64,000 nt of DNA from positions 5,905-69,904 of the forward strand of contig CAAGGZ010000098.1 in assembly GCA_900769545.1 (NCBI GenBank), read 5' to 3'. Below are positions 35,727 to 44,115 of this stretch, one piece after another. Every line of letters begins with the position of its first letter. Within the stretch, counting starts at the first letter, position 1. The translations under genes and the position numbers were made by a program. The notes beneath the pieces were generated by a model. The model did not search any database. It was not told the DNA's origin and saw only the letters and a list, made by a program, of their open reading frames with translations. This stretch comes from Clostridia bacterium. GTDB lineage: Bacteria > Bacillota > Clostridia > Christensenellales > Borkfalkiaceae.

Positions 35727-35770
35727 ATACTATATTGTATATGCACGCGCGGCGGAGTAATTCCAAACGC

Positions 35771-35805
35771 AAAAAAGCCGATGTAAATACATCGGCTTCT
35801 TTTTA
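35771..35805 (-). terminator. Terminator of rpmB, usable from both sides
   Basis: GCCGATGT (35777-35784) pairs with ACATCGGC (35789-35796); A6 on one side and a T run on the other. Confidence 0.82.
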
Positions 35806-35830
35806 AGCGTGTTTAAAAAACGGAGATGAA

Positions 35831-36022
35831 TTATTCAGCGTCCGCTTTTTTAAGGGTTCTTACGCATCTAGCGCAAACGTATGCGTTGATTTCCTTACCG
35901 TCTTCAATATAGGAAACTTTCTGTACGTTTACTTTAAACGTTCTTCTCGTTTTACGATTGGAGTGGCTTACGTTGTTGCCGGAAGCCTGACCTTTACCGC
36001 AAATGTTACATACTCTAGACAT
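35831..36022 (-). CDS. rpmB: Ribosomal protein bL28, zinc-binding form
   Basis: 63 residues with the family start [11 protein letters not shown] and two C-x2-C pairs (C5/C8 and C50/C53), the zinc-ribbon version. GGAGGTG precedes the ATG. Divergent orientation between rpe and asp23 is the standard Bacillota arrangement. Confidence 0.95.
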   Translation of the reverse strand: MSRVCNICGKGQASGNNVSHSNRKTRRTFKVNVQKVSYIEDGKEINAYVCARCVRTLKKADAE

Positions 36023-36125
36023 ATTGACACCTCCGATTTTTGGGATATTTTTACCGTAGTGAAACCATAAAAATGGCGCCGCTTTTTACCAAAGAGTTCT
36101 CTTTAGCCAAAAACAAGCATAAATA

Positions 36126-36154
36126 ATATATCATTTCTTTTGAGAAAAAGCAAT
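36126..36154 (-). promoter_or_regulatory. Promoter of rpmB
   Basis: On the minus strand TTGCTT (36149-36154), 17-bp spacer, TATATT (36126-36131), leaving a roughly 95-nt leader that contains AGAGAACTCT and GCGGCGCC palindromes. Confidence 0.55.
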
Positions 36155-36213
36155 CAAAAATGAGCCGAAAAACACAAAAAATAAAAAATATTCGGAAAAA
36201 ATTAAAAAAGTAC

Positions 36214-36242
36214 TTGCAAAATAGAGGGAAATGGTGTACAAT
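36214..36242 (+). promoter_or_regulatory. Promoter of the asp23-fakA genes
   Basis: TTGCAA (36214-36219), 17-bp spacer, TACAAT (36237-36242). Confidence 0.7.
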
Positions 36243-36265
36243 GTAAAGGCACTTGGAGAAAGATT

Positions 36266-36616
36266 ATGGCAGTTAATACAAATAACGCATACGGCAAAAT
36301 CTCAATTTCCGATCTTGCGATTGCTAAGGTTGCCTCTAATACGGCATTGGAATCGTACGGTATTGTGGAAATGGTTTCTCGCCGTTTTACCGACAGCGTA
36401 TTCTCACTCTTTAATAAAGAAAGCAGTGGTCGCGGTATTAAAATCACTACCTCCGGGAACCGAATTTACGTGGACGTTTACGTCGTAATCAAGTACGGCG
36501 TTTCGATTGCCGCCGTTGCAGAATCGCTGAAAGAAGCGATTAAGTATAAGGTGGAAGGCTTCACGGGAATGATCGTGGATACCGTCAACGTAAACGTTAT
36601 CGGGGTAAAACAGTAA
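36266..36616 (+). CDS. Asp23/Gls24 family envelope-stress protein (YloU type)
   Basis: 116 residues. The core GRGIKITTSGNRIYVDVYVVIKYGVSI with following amphipathic helix is the Asp23 domain. Members are membrane-associated cytoplasmic proteins tied to envelope stress; this copy matches YloU, the partner usually encoded before fakA. GGAG precedes the ATG at 36266. Confidence 0.9.
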   Translation: MAVNTNNAYGKISISDLAIAKVASNTALESYGIVEMVSRRFTDSVFSLFNKESSGRGIKITTSGNRIYVDVYVVIKYGVSIAAVAESLKEAIKYKVEGFTGMIVDTVNVNVIGVKQ

Positions 36617-36621
36617 GTTTC

Positions 36622-36658
36622 AGCGCAAACGAAAAAAGTTCGTTCTTTGCGCTTTTTT
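36622..36658 (+). terminator. Terminator after asp23
   Basis: AGCGCAAA (36622-36629) pairs with TTTGCGCT, with an inner CGAA/TTCG pair, followed by six T. Confidence 0.75.
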
Positions 36659-36776
36659 GCGTGTAAACTTTTAGGAAGTGGAAAAATAAATGCTATTTAC
36701 ACGCCGCTCCCATCCTTTTATTGCTACGTTTTTAGATGGGGAGTTTTACAAACATGAAAAATAAGGAGCATTTCTA

Positions 36777-38420
36777 ATGCATAAAACAATCAATAGCACC
36801 GAGTTCCGTAAAATGATACTCGTTGGCGCTAAGCAGTTGGAGATAAACCGCGCGAAAGTGGACGCGTTGAACGTGTTCCCCGTTCCCGACGGCGATACAG
36901 GTACGAATATGTCGTTGACAATGCAGTCTTGCGTTAAGGAAATGACGGCATGTCAATCGAGCGTATTTTCCGAGGTTTGCGATAGCATTTCAAGGGGCGC
37001 ATTAAAAGGCGCGAGAGGGAACTCCGGCGTTATCCTTTCTCAGATTTTGAAAGGGATTTGCACGGTAGTGCGCAAACAGGAAAAAGAAGTAGACACCAAA
37101 ACTTTTGCAAAAGCTTTGGAGGCCGGTACAAAGGTTGCTTACGGCGCGGTATCCGTGCCTAAAGAAGGTACTATTCTTACCGTTATCCGCATGATGAGCG
37201 AACACGCTGTCAAGGTAGCGGCAAAAAAGAAACATTTCGAGGACTTCTTTGCAGAAGTTATTACAGAGGGTGAAAAGGCGTTGGCTTTGACGCCCGAACT
37301 GCTTCCTGTATTGAAAAAAGCAGGGGTAGTGGACTCCGGCGGCGTTGGTCTTATGACCATCATCAAGGGCTTTAATGCGGCGCTTACGGGTGAAGAAATC
37401 GAAGAGAGCGTAGTGGACGTTGCTCCCGAGCAAGAGGAATCGGAATTTGGTGACAATTCCGCCATTTTGACGATGGATATTGGCGACATTCAATACGCAT
37501 ACTGTACCGAATTTTTCATTATCAATTTAAAAAAGAGCACGACGCTTTCGGCGATCGACAGACTCCGTGAAAAGTTGATGACGTTAGGCGACAGCGTTAT
37601 CTGTATCGGGGATTTGGAGCTCGTAAAGGTACACGTGCACACCAATCAGCCCGGTAAGGCTTTGACGTATGCGTTGGAGCTTGGCGAATTGGAAAGACCC
37701 AAAATCGAGAATATGTTAGAGCAGAACCGTCAAATGAAGGCGAAGCTGGAAGCAGAAAAGAAAGAAATGGGTATGCTTTCCATCTGTACGGGCGCAGGTC
37801 TTTCGGAGATTTTCAAGGATTTGTCGGTAGACCGTATCATCGAAGGCGGTCAGACGATGAACCCTTCCGCAAGCGATATTGCAGACGCGGTAAAGAAGAT
37901 CAATGCGGAGCACGTATTCGTATTCCCGAACAACAAGAATATTATTCTTGCGGCGGAACAGGCGAAGAATTTGGTTGACAATAAGACCATTCACGTAATT
38001 CCCACCAAGAACGTTCCGCAGGGTTTTGCGGCGGCGTTGGAATTTAACCCCGAAGCAAGCGCGGAAGAAAACAAAACGAATATGATTCATGCCCTGGATA
38101 ACGTAAAGGTAGGGCAGGTAACGTACGCGGTGCGTAACACGACGCTCAACGGCTTCTCCATTAAAGAAGGCGACATCATCGGGCTCGACGATAAGAAGAT
38201 TTTGGCGAAGTCCAATATGCTTGAAGAGACGGTAATGAAGCTTATCGGCAGAATGAAAGAGGACTTCCACCAAGTCATCACGTTGTATTACGGTGAAGAC
38301 GTCAAGGAAGAAGAAGCAGAAGAGTTGTGCGCGACGATTGCGGAAAAATATCCCGATTGCGACGTGGACTTCCACAACGGCGGTCAGTCGGTATATTATT
38401 ACATTATTTCTTTGGAATAA
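36777..38420 (+). CDS. fakA: Fatty acid kinase ATP-binding subunit (FakA, YloV)
   Basis: 547 residues. The N-terminal DhaL/DAK2 kinase domain shows the Mg-ATP motif VFPVPDGDTGTNM (about 28-40) and GARGNSGVILSQ (about 79-90); a middle domain and a C-terminal domain with EGGQTMNPS follow. FakA phosphorylates fatty acids presented by FakB proteins, which are DegV-family; a DegV gene lies at 45.1 kb. Start ATG 36777 has a modest AAGGAG site. Confidence 0.93.
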   Translation: MHKTINSTEFRKMILVGAKQLEINRAKVDALNVFPVPDGDTGTNMSLTMQSCVKEMTACQSSVFSEVCDSISRGALKGARGNSGVILSQILKGICTVVRKQEKEVDTKTFAKALEAGTKVAYGAVSVPKEGTILTVIRMMSEHAVKVAAKKKHFEDFFAEVITEGEKALALTPELLPVLKKAGVVDSGGVGLMTIIKGFNAALTGEEIEESVVDVAPEQEESEFGDNSAILTMDIGDIQYAYCTEFFIINLKKSTTLSAIDRLREKLMTLGDSVICIGDLELVKVHVHTNQPGKALTYALELGELERPKIENMLEQNRQMKAKLEAEKKEMGMLSICTGAGLSEIFKDLSVDRIIEGGQTMNPSASDIADAVKKINAEHVFVFPNNKNIILAAEQAKNLVDNKTIHVIPTKNVPQGFAAALEFNPEASAEENKTNMIHALDNVKVGQVTYAVRNTTLNGFSIKEGDIIGLDDKKILAKSNMLEETVMKLIGRMKEDFHQVITLYYGEDVKEEEAEELCATIAEKYPDCDVDFHNGGQSVYYYIISLE

Positions 38421-38443
38421 TGTTATAAAAAATTTAGCATAAT

Positions 38444-38482
38444 AAAAGCGGGAAGGTCGGTTGGCTTTTTCCGCTTTTTTTA
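38444..38482 (+). terminator. Terminator after fakA
   Basis: AAAAGCGGGAA and TTTTCCGCTTTT pair across an 11-nt loop, followed by a T run. Confidence 0.7.
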
Positions 38483-38520
38483 TAAGGCTTTTAAAATAGC
38501 CTTTTATAGAGGGTTTTGTT

Positions 38521-40527
38521 ATGAAATTATCAACGCTCCGCTCTATCGGGGAAAAGAGAGAGAAGGATTTTAATAAACTGGGTATATACGAGGTGGAAGA
38601 TCTCGTCCGTTTTTATCCGCGCGCGTACTTGGATTTAACGGAGCGCGCTTCTCTGCGCACGGCTTATCATAACGATATGGTGCTTATCGCTTGCGAAGTC
38701 AACCGCGTCGTCCCCGTGAATTACGGGAATAAGCGCAAAATGGTGAAGGCGTACTGCTCGCAGGACGGATTTCCGTTTACCGTCGTATGGTTTAATCAGC
38801 CGTACGTAGCGCAGAAATTGCAGCCTGGGGAATATCTTTTTTACGGCAGAGTTCAAAACAAATTCGGACAAGTCTCCCTTGTTAATCCGACGTTTGAGGA
38901 GTTGGATAAAAATTACCGCTTAAAAGGGATTATCCCCGTGTATTCGCTTAAAGGCAATTTGAGTCAAAAAGTAGTGCGTTCGGCGGTGAAAGAAGCGTTG
39001 CAAAAAGTGGATTTAACGGGCGTTATTCCTTGGCAGATTATTAAAAAATACGATTTACCGCCTTTAGAAAAAGCCTATTTTGACGTGCACAATCCCTCTG
39101 ATGAGCGGACGAAAGATTTGGCGTCGGAGCGCATTGCGCTCGAGGAATATTTCACGCTGATTTCCGCTTTTAAAATTATAAAAGGCGGCAAAGAGGACGC
39201 AAGGGTACACCATTACAGCGTTTCCGCAGAAGAAGTGAAGAATTTTTCCACCCGTTTTGGATTTGAATTTACAAACGGTCAAAAACAGGCGGTCAATGAT
39301 ATTTTTACAGGTTTATATGCGCCGACGCGCATGAACCGCTTAATTCAAGGCGACGTAGGTAGCGGTAAAACCGCCGTTGCGTTGTGCGGTATGTTTATGG
39401 CGGTAAGGAGCGGTTTTACAGCGGCGTATCTGTCACCGACAGAAGTGCTCGCAGCGCAGAACTATGCGCTTTTGAAACGCTATTTTCCCGAATACGAGGT
39501 AGGGTATCTCGCAGGGGGAATGACGGCGAAAGAAAAACGGGAGCTGAAAGCTCGACTTAAAAACGGCGAAATCGATATTCTTTGCGGTACGCACGCAATT
39601 TTCCAAGGCGACGTGGAGATTCCCAAACTTTCCTTTATTGTCTGCGACGAACAGCACCGTTTCGGCGTAGCGCAAAGAAACGCGCTTGCGGAAAAGGGCG
39701 CGGGCGTGGATATGCTGGTTATGAGCGCAACGCCCATACCTCGTACCTTGTCGTTGATTTTTTACGGGGATTTGGACGTTACCACCATTACGGATAAACC
39801 CAAAGCCCGTCAGGAAATCTCGACGAGTATTATTCCCGAATCCAAGTACGACGATATGCTCGAATATGTCAAAAAGGAAACGGCGGCAGGCAAACAGGCG
39901 TACTTTGTTTGCGCCAAGATAGACGATGACGAAGAGGGCTCTATTATGAGCGTGACGGAGCTCCACGAGGAATTAAAAACACGCCTTCCGAGCGTTAAAT
40001 TCGGGCTTTTACACGGCAGAATGAAGGACAAGGAAAAGGCGGAAATTATGGCGGCGTTCAAGGCGAAAGAATACGATTGCTTGGTTTCGACGACGGTTAT
40101 TGAGGTCGGCGTGGACGTACCGAACGCAACCATTATGATTATTTATAATGCGGAGCGTTTCGGGCTCTCGCAGTTGCATCAGCTCCGAGGCAGAGTCGGC
40201 AGAGGCGCAGAAAAGAGTTATTGCTTCCTGCTTATGGGGGCGGACGGCGATACGGCAAGAGAGCGTCTTTTGACGCTGAAAAACAACACCGACGGCTTTA
40301 AAATAGCGGAAAAGGATTTGGAAATGCGAGGCAGTGGCGACTTTTTCGGTACTCGTCAATCGGGCAAAGTATTGACGGATATTAAAAATCTCCGTTATCC
40401 CACGCAGGTTATTTTTGCGGCGAAAAAGCTCTCTGACGACGCCTTTGAAGGTCGGTTTGACGATGAAAAATTACGTTTTGCGGCGTTGAAGAAGTATAAT
40501 AGTTTGAAAGACGTTGTAATGAATTAA
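38521..40527 (+). CDS. recG: ATP-dependent DNA helicase RecG
   Basis: 668 residues. An N-terminal wedge/OB domain, Walker A GDVGSGKT (about 279-286), DEQHRFG (Walker B), and the C-terminal motifs TTVIEVGVDVPNA and QLRGRVGRG. It remodels stalled forks and Holliday junctions. GAGGG precedes ATG 38521. It closes the conserved cluster that began with yicC. Confidence 0.95.
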   Translation: MKLSTLRSIGEKREKDFNKLGIYEVEDLVRFYPRAYLDLTERASLRTAYHNDMVLIACEVNRVVPVNYGNKRKMVKAYCSQDGFPFTVVWFNQPYVAQKLQPGEYLFYGRVQNKFGQVSLVNPTFEELDKNYRLKGIIPVYSLKGNLSQKVVRSAVKEALQKVDLTGVIPWQIIKKYDLPPLEKAYFDVHNPSDERTKDLASERIALEEYFTLISAFKIIKGGKEDARVHHYSVSAEEVKNFSTRFGFEFTNGQKQAVNDIFTGLYAPTRMNRLIQGDVGSGKTAVALCGMFMAVRSGFTAAYLSPTEVLAAQNYALLKRYFPEYEVGYLAGGMTAKEKRELKARLKNGEIDILCGTHAIFQGDVEIPKLSFIVCDEQHRFGVAQRNALAEKGAGVDMLVMSATPIPRTLSLIFYGDLDVTTITDKPKARQEISTSIIPESKYDDMLEYVKKETAAGKQAYFVCAKIDDDEEGSIMSVTELHEELKTRLPSVKFGLLHGRMKDKEKAEIMAAFKAKEYDCLVSTTVIEVGVDVPNATIMIIYNAERFGLSQLHQLRGRVGRGAEKSYCFLLMGADGDTARERLLTLKNNTDGFKIAEKDLEMRGSGDFFGTRQSGKVLTDIKNLRYPTQVIFAAKKLSDDAFEGRFDDEKLRFAALKKYNSLKDVVMN

Positions 40528-40540
40528 AAGCCGCATTTCT

Positions 40541-40573
40541 AAATGCAAAATGCATAATGCAAAGTGCAAAATG
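40541..40573 (+). repeat. Heptad repeat array
   Basis: AAATGCAAAATGCATAATGC and onward: four degenerate heptads just after the recG stop codon. Confidence 0.8.
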
Positions 40574-40692
40574 AAGGTAGGATGGGAAGTCAAGGAACTG
40601 AGTTCCTTGTCAGGGTGCAGGGGCGGAAGCCCTTGCAGGAGTAGCCCAAAATAAGCAAGCTATGCTTGCGTCACTACTGCGTAGCAGTCGAT
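40574..40692 (+). repeat. Palindrome-array element C
   Basis: Hairpins CAAGGAACTGAGTTCCTTG (40592-40610), GGGCGGAAGCCC, GCAAGCTATGCTTGC (40659-40673) and ACTGCGTAGCAGT. Nearly the same as element D at 59.1 kb; flanked on both sides by heptad arrays. Confidence 0.82.
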
Positions 40693-40731
40693 AAAAATGC
40701 AAAATGCATAATGCAAAATGCAAAATTATGG
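40693..40731 (+). repeat. Heptad repeat array with fixed tail
   Basis: Five degenerate AATGCAA units followed by the tail AAATTATGGAA, a variant of the tail AAATTGTGGAA seen in other copies. Confidence 0.8.
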
Positions 40732-40753
40732 AAAAATTAAAAAGGCTTTATTG

Positions 40754-40816
40754 CTTGGCTCCCTTGTGTAAAGGGAGCTGACTTTTTTTGTAGAAAAAAG
40801 GCTGAGGGATTGTTAA
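40754..40816 (+). repeat. MITE-like element (short copy)
   Basis: CTTGGCTCCCTTGTGTAAAG followed by GGAGCTG, ending in GGCTGAGGGATTGTT. The same ends enclose a longer interior at 62659-62829. I recall elements with these ends in gut Clostridia, but could not search. Just after it lies CTCGCCGCGGCTTTT, identical to the 3' arm of the terminator at 62606-62634. Confidence 0.6.
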
Positions 40817-40861
40817 AAAGCTGACTCGCCGCGGCTTTTGTCTTATATTTTTTTAAAACTA

Positions 40862-40890
40862 TTGACAATGCAGACAAAAAGTGATAAAAT
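40862..40890 (+). promoter_or_regulatory. Promoter of the LRR lipoprotein gene
   Basis: TTGACA (40862-40867), 17-bp spacer, TAAAAT (40885-40890). Transcription should begin about where the first helix of the leader starts. Confidence 0.85.
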
Positions 40891-40896
40891 AAAACT

Positions 40897-41106
40897 GCGA
40901 CATAATTTCATAAAAATCTCAAAAAGGCATATACTTCTTTGGTGGAAGTGTATCTTTTTCGCGTTACAAAAAACCTTTTTGGGATTGGTAATAGAAATTG
41001 TGTCGCAACAAAAGCGGAAAGGACATTTTTACAGGTGTCGTTCCCTTTTGTGGATCGACACTTTTCTTATTTAAAAGGAAAAATAAAACCAAGGAGGCAT
41101 TATAAA
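40897..41106 (+). ncRNA. Candidate structured cis-regulatory leader RNA (copy 1)
   Basis: Predicted by eye: P1 GCGACATAATTT (40897-40908) with AAATTGTGTCGC (40995-41006); P2 AATCTCAAAAAGG (40915-40927) with CCTTTTTGGGATT (40974-40986); P3 ATATACTTC (40929-40937) with GAAGTGTAT (40945-40953) and loop TTTGGTG. Between P3 and P2 the strand CTTTTTCGCGTTACAAAA is unpaired and conserved. Downstream, ACAAAAG-GGAA-GACA can pair with TGTC-TTCC-CTTTTGT (41008-41051), or GTGTCG (41035-41040) with CGACAC (41056-41061) before TTTTCTTATTT, a terminator/antiterminator-like choice. The same layout precedes the gene at 63.1 kb. It fits no riboswitch class I can check by eye. Confidence 0.65.
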
Positions 41107-43029
41107 GTGAAAAGTGTAAAAAGATTTTTAATTGGCGCATTGGCAATGCTAGTCTCTTGCGCAGGTTTTGCGGCTTGTGGTGGTGCAGGTGAAAGCTCTT
41201 TATCGAGTTCGGAGAAAGCAAGCTCGGTAGAAGAAGTTTCATCAGAAGAAAGTAATTCGACGGTGGATATTTCTTCGGAAGAGCATAGTAGTTCGGAAGA
41301 GCATAGTAGTTCGGAAGAAGAGAGCAGTTCGGTAGAGGAAAGTTCTTCTAAAGAAGACAGTTCGGTGGAAGAACATATACATAACTATGAATTGACGGGT
41401 AAAACGTCTGTTACTTGTACGGAAGATGGACAGATGGTGTATACTTGTAAATGTGGGGATAGTTATACAGAGACGGTTGCTGCTTGGGGACACGATTACA
41501 TAAACGATGAATGTATCTACTGTGGTAAAAAACCAAGTGAAGGCTTGGAGTATGAATTAAGTGGAATGACGTATTCAGTAGTGGGCATCGGCTCGTGTAC
41601 GGATACCGATTTGGTAATTCCTTTTACTCATAATAATTTACCTGTGACGAGCATTGGTGATGGTGCGTTCGCCTATTGTGACAGTTTGACGAGTGTGGTA
41701 ATTTCCGACAGTGTGACGAGTATTGGCGACGAGGCATTCGTTTATTGTGAGAATTTAACGAGCTTGAAAATCGGCAACAGTGTGACATGTATTGGTGATG
41801 GTGCGTTCTATCAATGTAGCAGTTTGACGAGCGTTGTAATTCCCGATAGCGTGACGAGTATTGAGTGGGGGGCGTTTGCTCACTGTGGAGAATTGACAAG
41901 CGTGGAGATTCCCAACGGTGTGACAAGTATTGATGGTGCTACGTTCGCTGATTGTGACAGTTTGACGAGTGTGATGATTCCTAACAGTGTGACAAGTATT
42001 GATAATGAGGCGTTCGCCTATTGTGACAGTTTGACGAGTGTGGTGATTCCCAACAGTGTGACAAGTATTGATGATAGTGCGTTCGCCTATTGTGACAGTT
42101 TGACGAAGATAGAAGTAGACGAAAATAACAGCGTATACAAATCTATAGACGGCGATTTGTATACAAAAGACGGCGCAACGTTGATACAATATGCCATAGG
42201 GAAAACAGCAACGTCCTTTACAATTCCCGACAGTGTAACAAGTATTGGTGTTTGGGCGTTCTTTGGTTGTAGTTTGACGAGCATAGAAGTATCGGAAAAT
42301 AACAGTGCATATAAATCTATAGAAGGCAATTTGTATACAAAAGATGGCGCAACGTTGATACAATATGCCATAGGGAAAACAGCAACGTCTTTTACAACCC
42401 CTGACAGCGTGACGAGTATTGAGTGGTTTGCGTTCGCCTATTGTGATAGTTTGACGAGTGTGGTAATTGGCGACAGTGTGGTAAGTATTGGTTATTATGC
42501 GTTCGCCTATTGTGATAGTTTGACGAGTGTGGTAATTGGCGACAGTGTGATAAGTATCGGAGCTTGTGCGTTCTATTATTGCGACAGTTTGACGGGCATA
42601 GAAATATCGGAAAATAACAGCGTATATAAATCGATAGACGGCAATGTATATACAAAAGACGGCGCAACGTTGATACAATACGCCATAGGGAAAACGGCAA
42701 GCTTGTTCATTATTCCTGACAGTGTGACGAGTATTGATTATGAGGCGTTTTCTTCTTGTAGCAGTTTGACGAGCGTGGTGATTAGCGACAGTGTGACAAG
42801 TATTGCTGATAGTGCGTTCGCTGACTGTAAAGAATTGACAAGCGTGGTGATGTCCGACAGTGTGACGAGTATTGGATATGCGGTGTTTTTTTCTTGTAGC
42901 AGTTTGACAAGTATTACCTTTAGCGGTACAGTCGAACAATGGAAGGCGATTGAGAAAGATGATGATTGGAATATTGGCGTTCCTGCGACAGAAGTGGTTT
43001 GCAAGGACGGAAAAGTTGCGCTTAAATAA
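41107..43029 (+). CDS. BspA-type leucine-rich-repeat lipoprotein
   Basis: 640 residues from GTG 41107, preceded by AAGGAGG. Signal peptide with lipobox GFAAC (Cys24), Ser/Glu linker (about 28-97), a small module with CTEDG...CKCGDS and CIYCGKK cysteine pairs (about 98-145), then about 16 LRR_5 repeats of 23 residues of the type LTSVVIPDSVTSIG-x-AF-x2-C. Three repeats are broken by the insert SVYKSIDGDLYTKDGATLIQ or its variants. Exposed lipoproteins of this kind bind host or microbial partners. A longer frame from 40939 reads through the RNA leader and is rejected. Its N-terminus is nearly identical to that of the gene at 63.1 kb. Confidence 0.92.
   Translation: MKSVKRFLIGALAMLVSCAGFAACGGAGESSLSSSEKASSVEEVSSEESNSTVDISSEEHSSSEEHSSSEEESSSVEESSSKEDSSVEEHIHNYELTGKTSVTCTEDGQMVYTCKCGDSYTETVAAWGHDYINDECIYCGKKPSEGLEYELSGMTYSVVGIGSCTDTDLVIPFTHNNLPVTSIGDGAFAYCDSLTSVVISDSVTSIGDEAFVYCENLTSLKIGNSVTCIGDGAFYQCSSLTSVVIPDSVTSIEWGAFAHCGELTSVEIPNGVTSIDGATFADCDSLTSVMIPNSVTSIDNEAFAYCDSLTSVVIPNSVTSIDDSAFAYCDSLTKIEVDENNSVYKSIDGDLYTKDGATLIQYAIGKTATSFTIPDSVTSIGVWAFFGCSLTSIEVSENNSAYKSIEGNLYTKDGATLIQYAIGKTATSFTTPDSVTSIEWFAFAYCDSLTSVVIGDSVVSIGYYAFAYCDSLTSVVIGDSVISIGACAFYYCDSLTGIEISENNSVYKSIDGNVYTKDGATLIQYAIGKTASLFIIPDSVTSIDYEAFSSCSSLTSVVISDSVTSIADSAFADCKELTSVVMSDSVTSIGYAVFFSCSSLTSITFSGTVEQWKAIEKDDDWNIGVPATEVVCKDGKVALK
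41640..42920 (+). repeat. Tandem 69-bp repeats encoding the LRR units
   Basis: The units share bases such as TTTGACGAGTGTGGTAATTC and GACAGTGTGACGAGTATTG, so the DNA itself is repetitive. Some units are identical over more than 40 bases, which favours slippage or gene conversion. Confidence 0.85.
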
Positions 43030-43058
43030 ATGCAAAATGCGAAGTGCGAAATTGTGGA
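43029..43058 (+). repeat. Heptad repeat array with fixed tail
   Basis: AATGCAAAATGCGAAGTGCG and the tail AAATTGTGGAA, starting at the stop codon of the LRR gene. Confidence 0.8.
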
Positions 43059-43115
43059 ATAATACGCGATTAAAAGCTCGTTCGTGAAAATTTCAAGAAA
43101 ATTTTCTCAAGGCTA

Positions 43116-43144
43116 TTGACGAATGCAAAAAAATATAGTATAAT
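43116..43144 (+). promoter_or_regulatory. Promoter of hisIE
   Basis: TTGACG (43116-43121), 17-bp spacer, TATAAT (43139-43144). Confidence 0.8.
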
Positions 43145-43176
43145 AAATCTCGTAGGATGCTTAACGGAGGTGTGTT

Positions 43177-43815
43177 ATGGCTTTGAAGAAAGAAAAAGTT
43201 GAAGTTCCTAAAATGAAATTCAATAAAGACGGTATTATTCCCGTTGTTGTGCAAGATTTTGAGAGCGGCGAAGTATTGATGCTTGTGTATATGAATCAAG
43301 AAGCCGTAGACAAAACCTTTGAGAGCGGTTTTGCGCATTATTACAGCCGTTCTAAGAAAACAGTGACGAAATTCGGCGACGCTTACGGCAATACCCAAAA
43401 GGTTATGGCGGCGTTTTTGGATCACGACCAAGATAGCTTGCTTTTGAAAGTACAGCAAAAAGGTATGTCTGACCCCGAAAACAAAGCGTTTACCTGTTTC
43501 CCTCAACAGCTCGTGGGGGAATACAACACCATCGGCGGTGAAATGTTCGGTCGTTTGCAGCGCATTATCGCAGACGTTAAGGCGAACCCTGAAGAGGGCG
43601 CGTATACCAGTTTCCTGTTCGTCCGCGGTGTGGACAGAATCGGTAAAAAGGTCGGCGAAGAAGCGGTGGAATTGGTTATCGCTTCGAAAAATTCCGCAAA
43701 GGAAGGCGTTGTTTGCGAAGCGGCAGATTTGCTCTATCATATGATGGTGCTTCTTGCGGCGAAAGACGTCAAGATTTCCGAGGTTTGCGGCGAGCTTTGT
43801 AAACGTAACAGATAA
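43177..43815 (+). CDS. hisIE: HisIE fusion with a degenerate HisI domain
   Basis: 212 residues: HisI (PR-AMP cyclohydrolase) domain at about 15-112 and HisE (PR-ATP pyrophosphatase) at about 118-212, the latter with intact KVGEEAVELVIA and EAADLLYH motifs. In HisI the Mg-binding acids remain (D82, D84, D86), but the WHKGETSGN segment reads TKFGDAYGN and of the two zinc cysteines near ACHTGNRSC only C107 is kept. So HisE is probably active, HisI doubtful. Histidine biosynthesis steps 2 and 3. GGAGGTG precedes the ATG; it has its own promoter, and no other his gene is in the window. Confidence 0.85.
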   Translation: MALKKEKVEVPKMKFNKDGIIPVVVQDFESGEVLMLVYMNQEAVDKTFESGFAHYYSRSKKTVTKFGDAYGNTQKVMAAFLDHDQDSLLLKVQQKGMSDPENKAFTCFPQQLVGEYNTIGGEMFGRLQRIIADVKANPEEGAYTSFLFVRGVDRIGKKVGEEAVELVIASKNSAKEGVVCEAADLLYHMMVLLAAKDVKISEVCGELCKRNR

Positions 43816-43825
43816 AAGTATGTTG

Positions 43826-43858
43826 AGCCTTGATTTTTCCGAAAATCAAGGCTTTTTG
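43826..43858 (+). terminator. First terminator after hisIE
   Basis: AGCCTTGATTTT pairs with AAAATCAAGGCT, then TTTT. Confidence 0.88.
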
Positions 43859-43869
43859 CTTGGAAAATA

Positions 43870-43900
43870 AAGAACTCTACTCAGCGTAGAGTTCTTTTTC
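43870..43900 (+). terminator. Second terminator after hisIE
   Basis: AGAACTCTAC (43871-43880) pairs with GTAGAGTTCT (43886-43895), then TTTT. Usable in both directions. Confidence 0.85.
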
Positions 43901-44115
43901 TACACTTAATAGAATCCACAAACCTGTTTCGTAGAGCCAAAAAGTCCACGTTTTTATTTTCTTTTGCGGAAAAATAGGTTATAATAATTGGGACGATAAG
44001 GCAAAGCGAAAAACTTTCGTTTAACTTTCCTAAAATTCCTATAAAAGCGACAAAAAATGAGTGTATTCATGTGATAAAATGCTCTATGGAATTTATACGG
44101 GGAGGAAAGCGGAAT

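Noticed and set aside
40939..41106. N-terminal extension of the LRR lipoprotein by 56 residues
   Set aside because: The extension would start in the hairpin loop of the leader and precede a perfect ribosome binding site and signal peptide; copy 2 has no matching extension.
41755..43035. 426-codon minus-strand frame opposite the LRR gene
   Set aside because: The long frame arises because the sense DNA is a periodic 69-bp repeat; the product is a low-quality repeat with no start signal.
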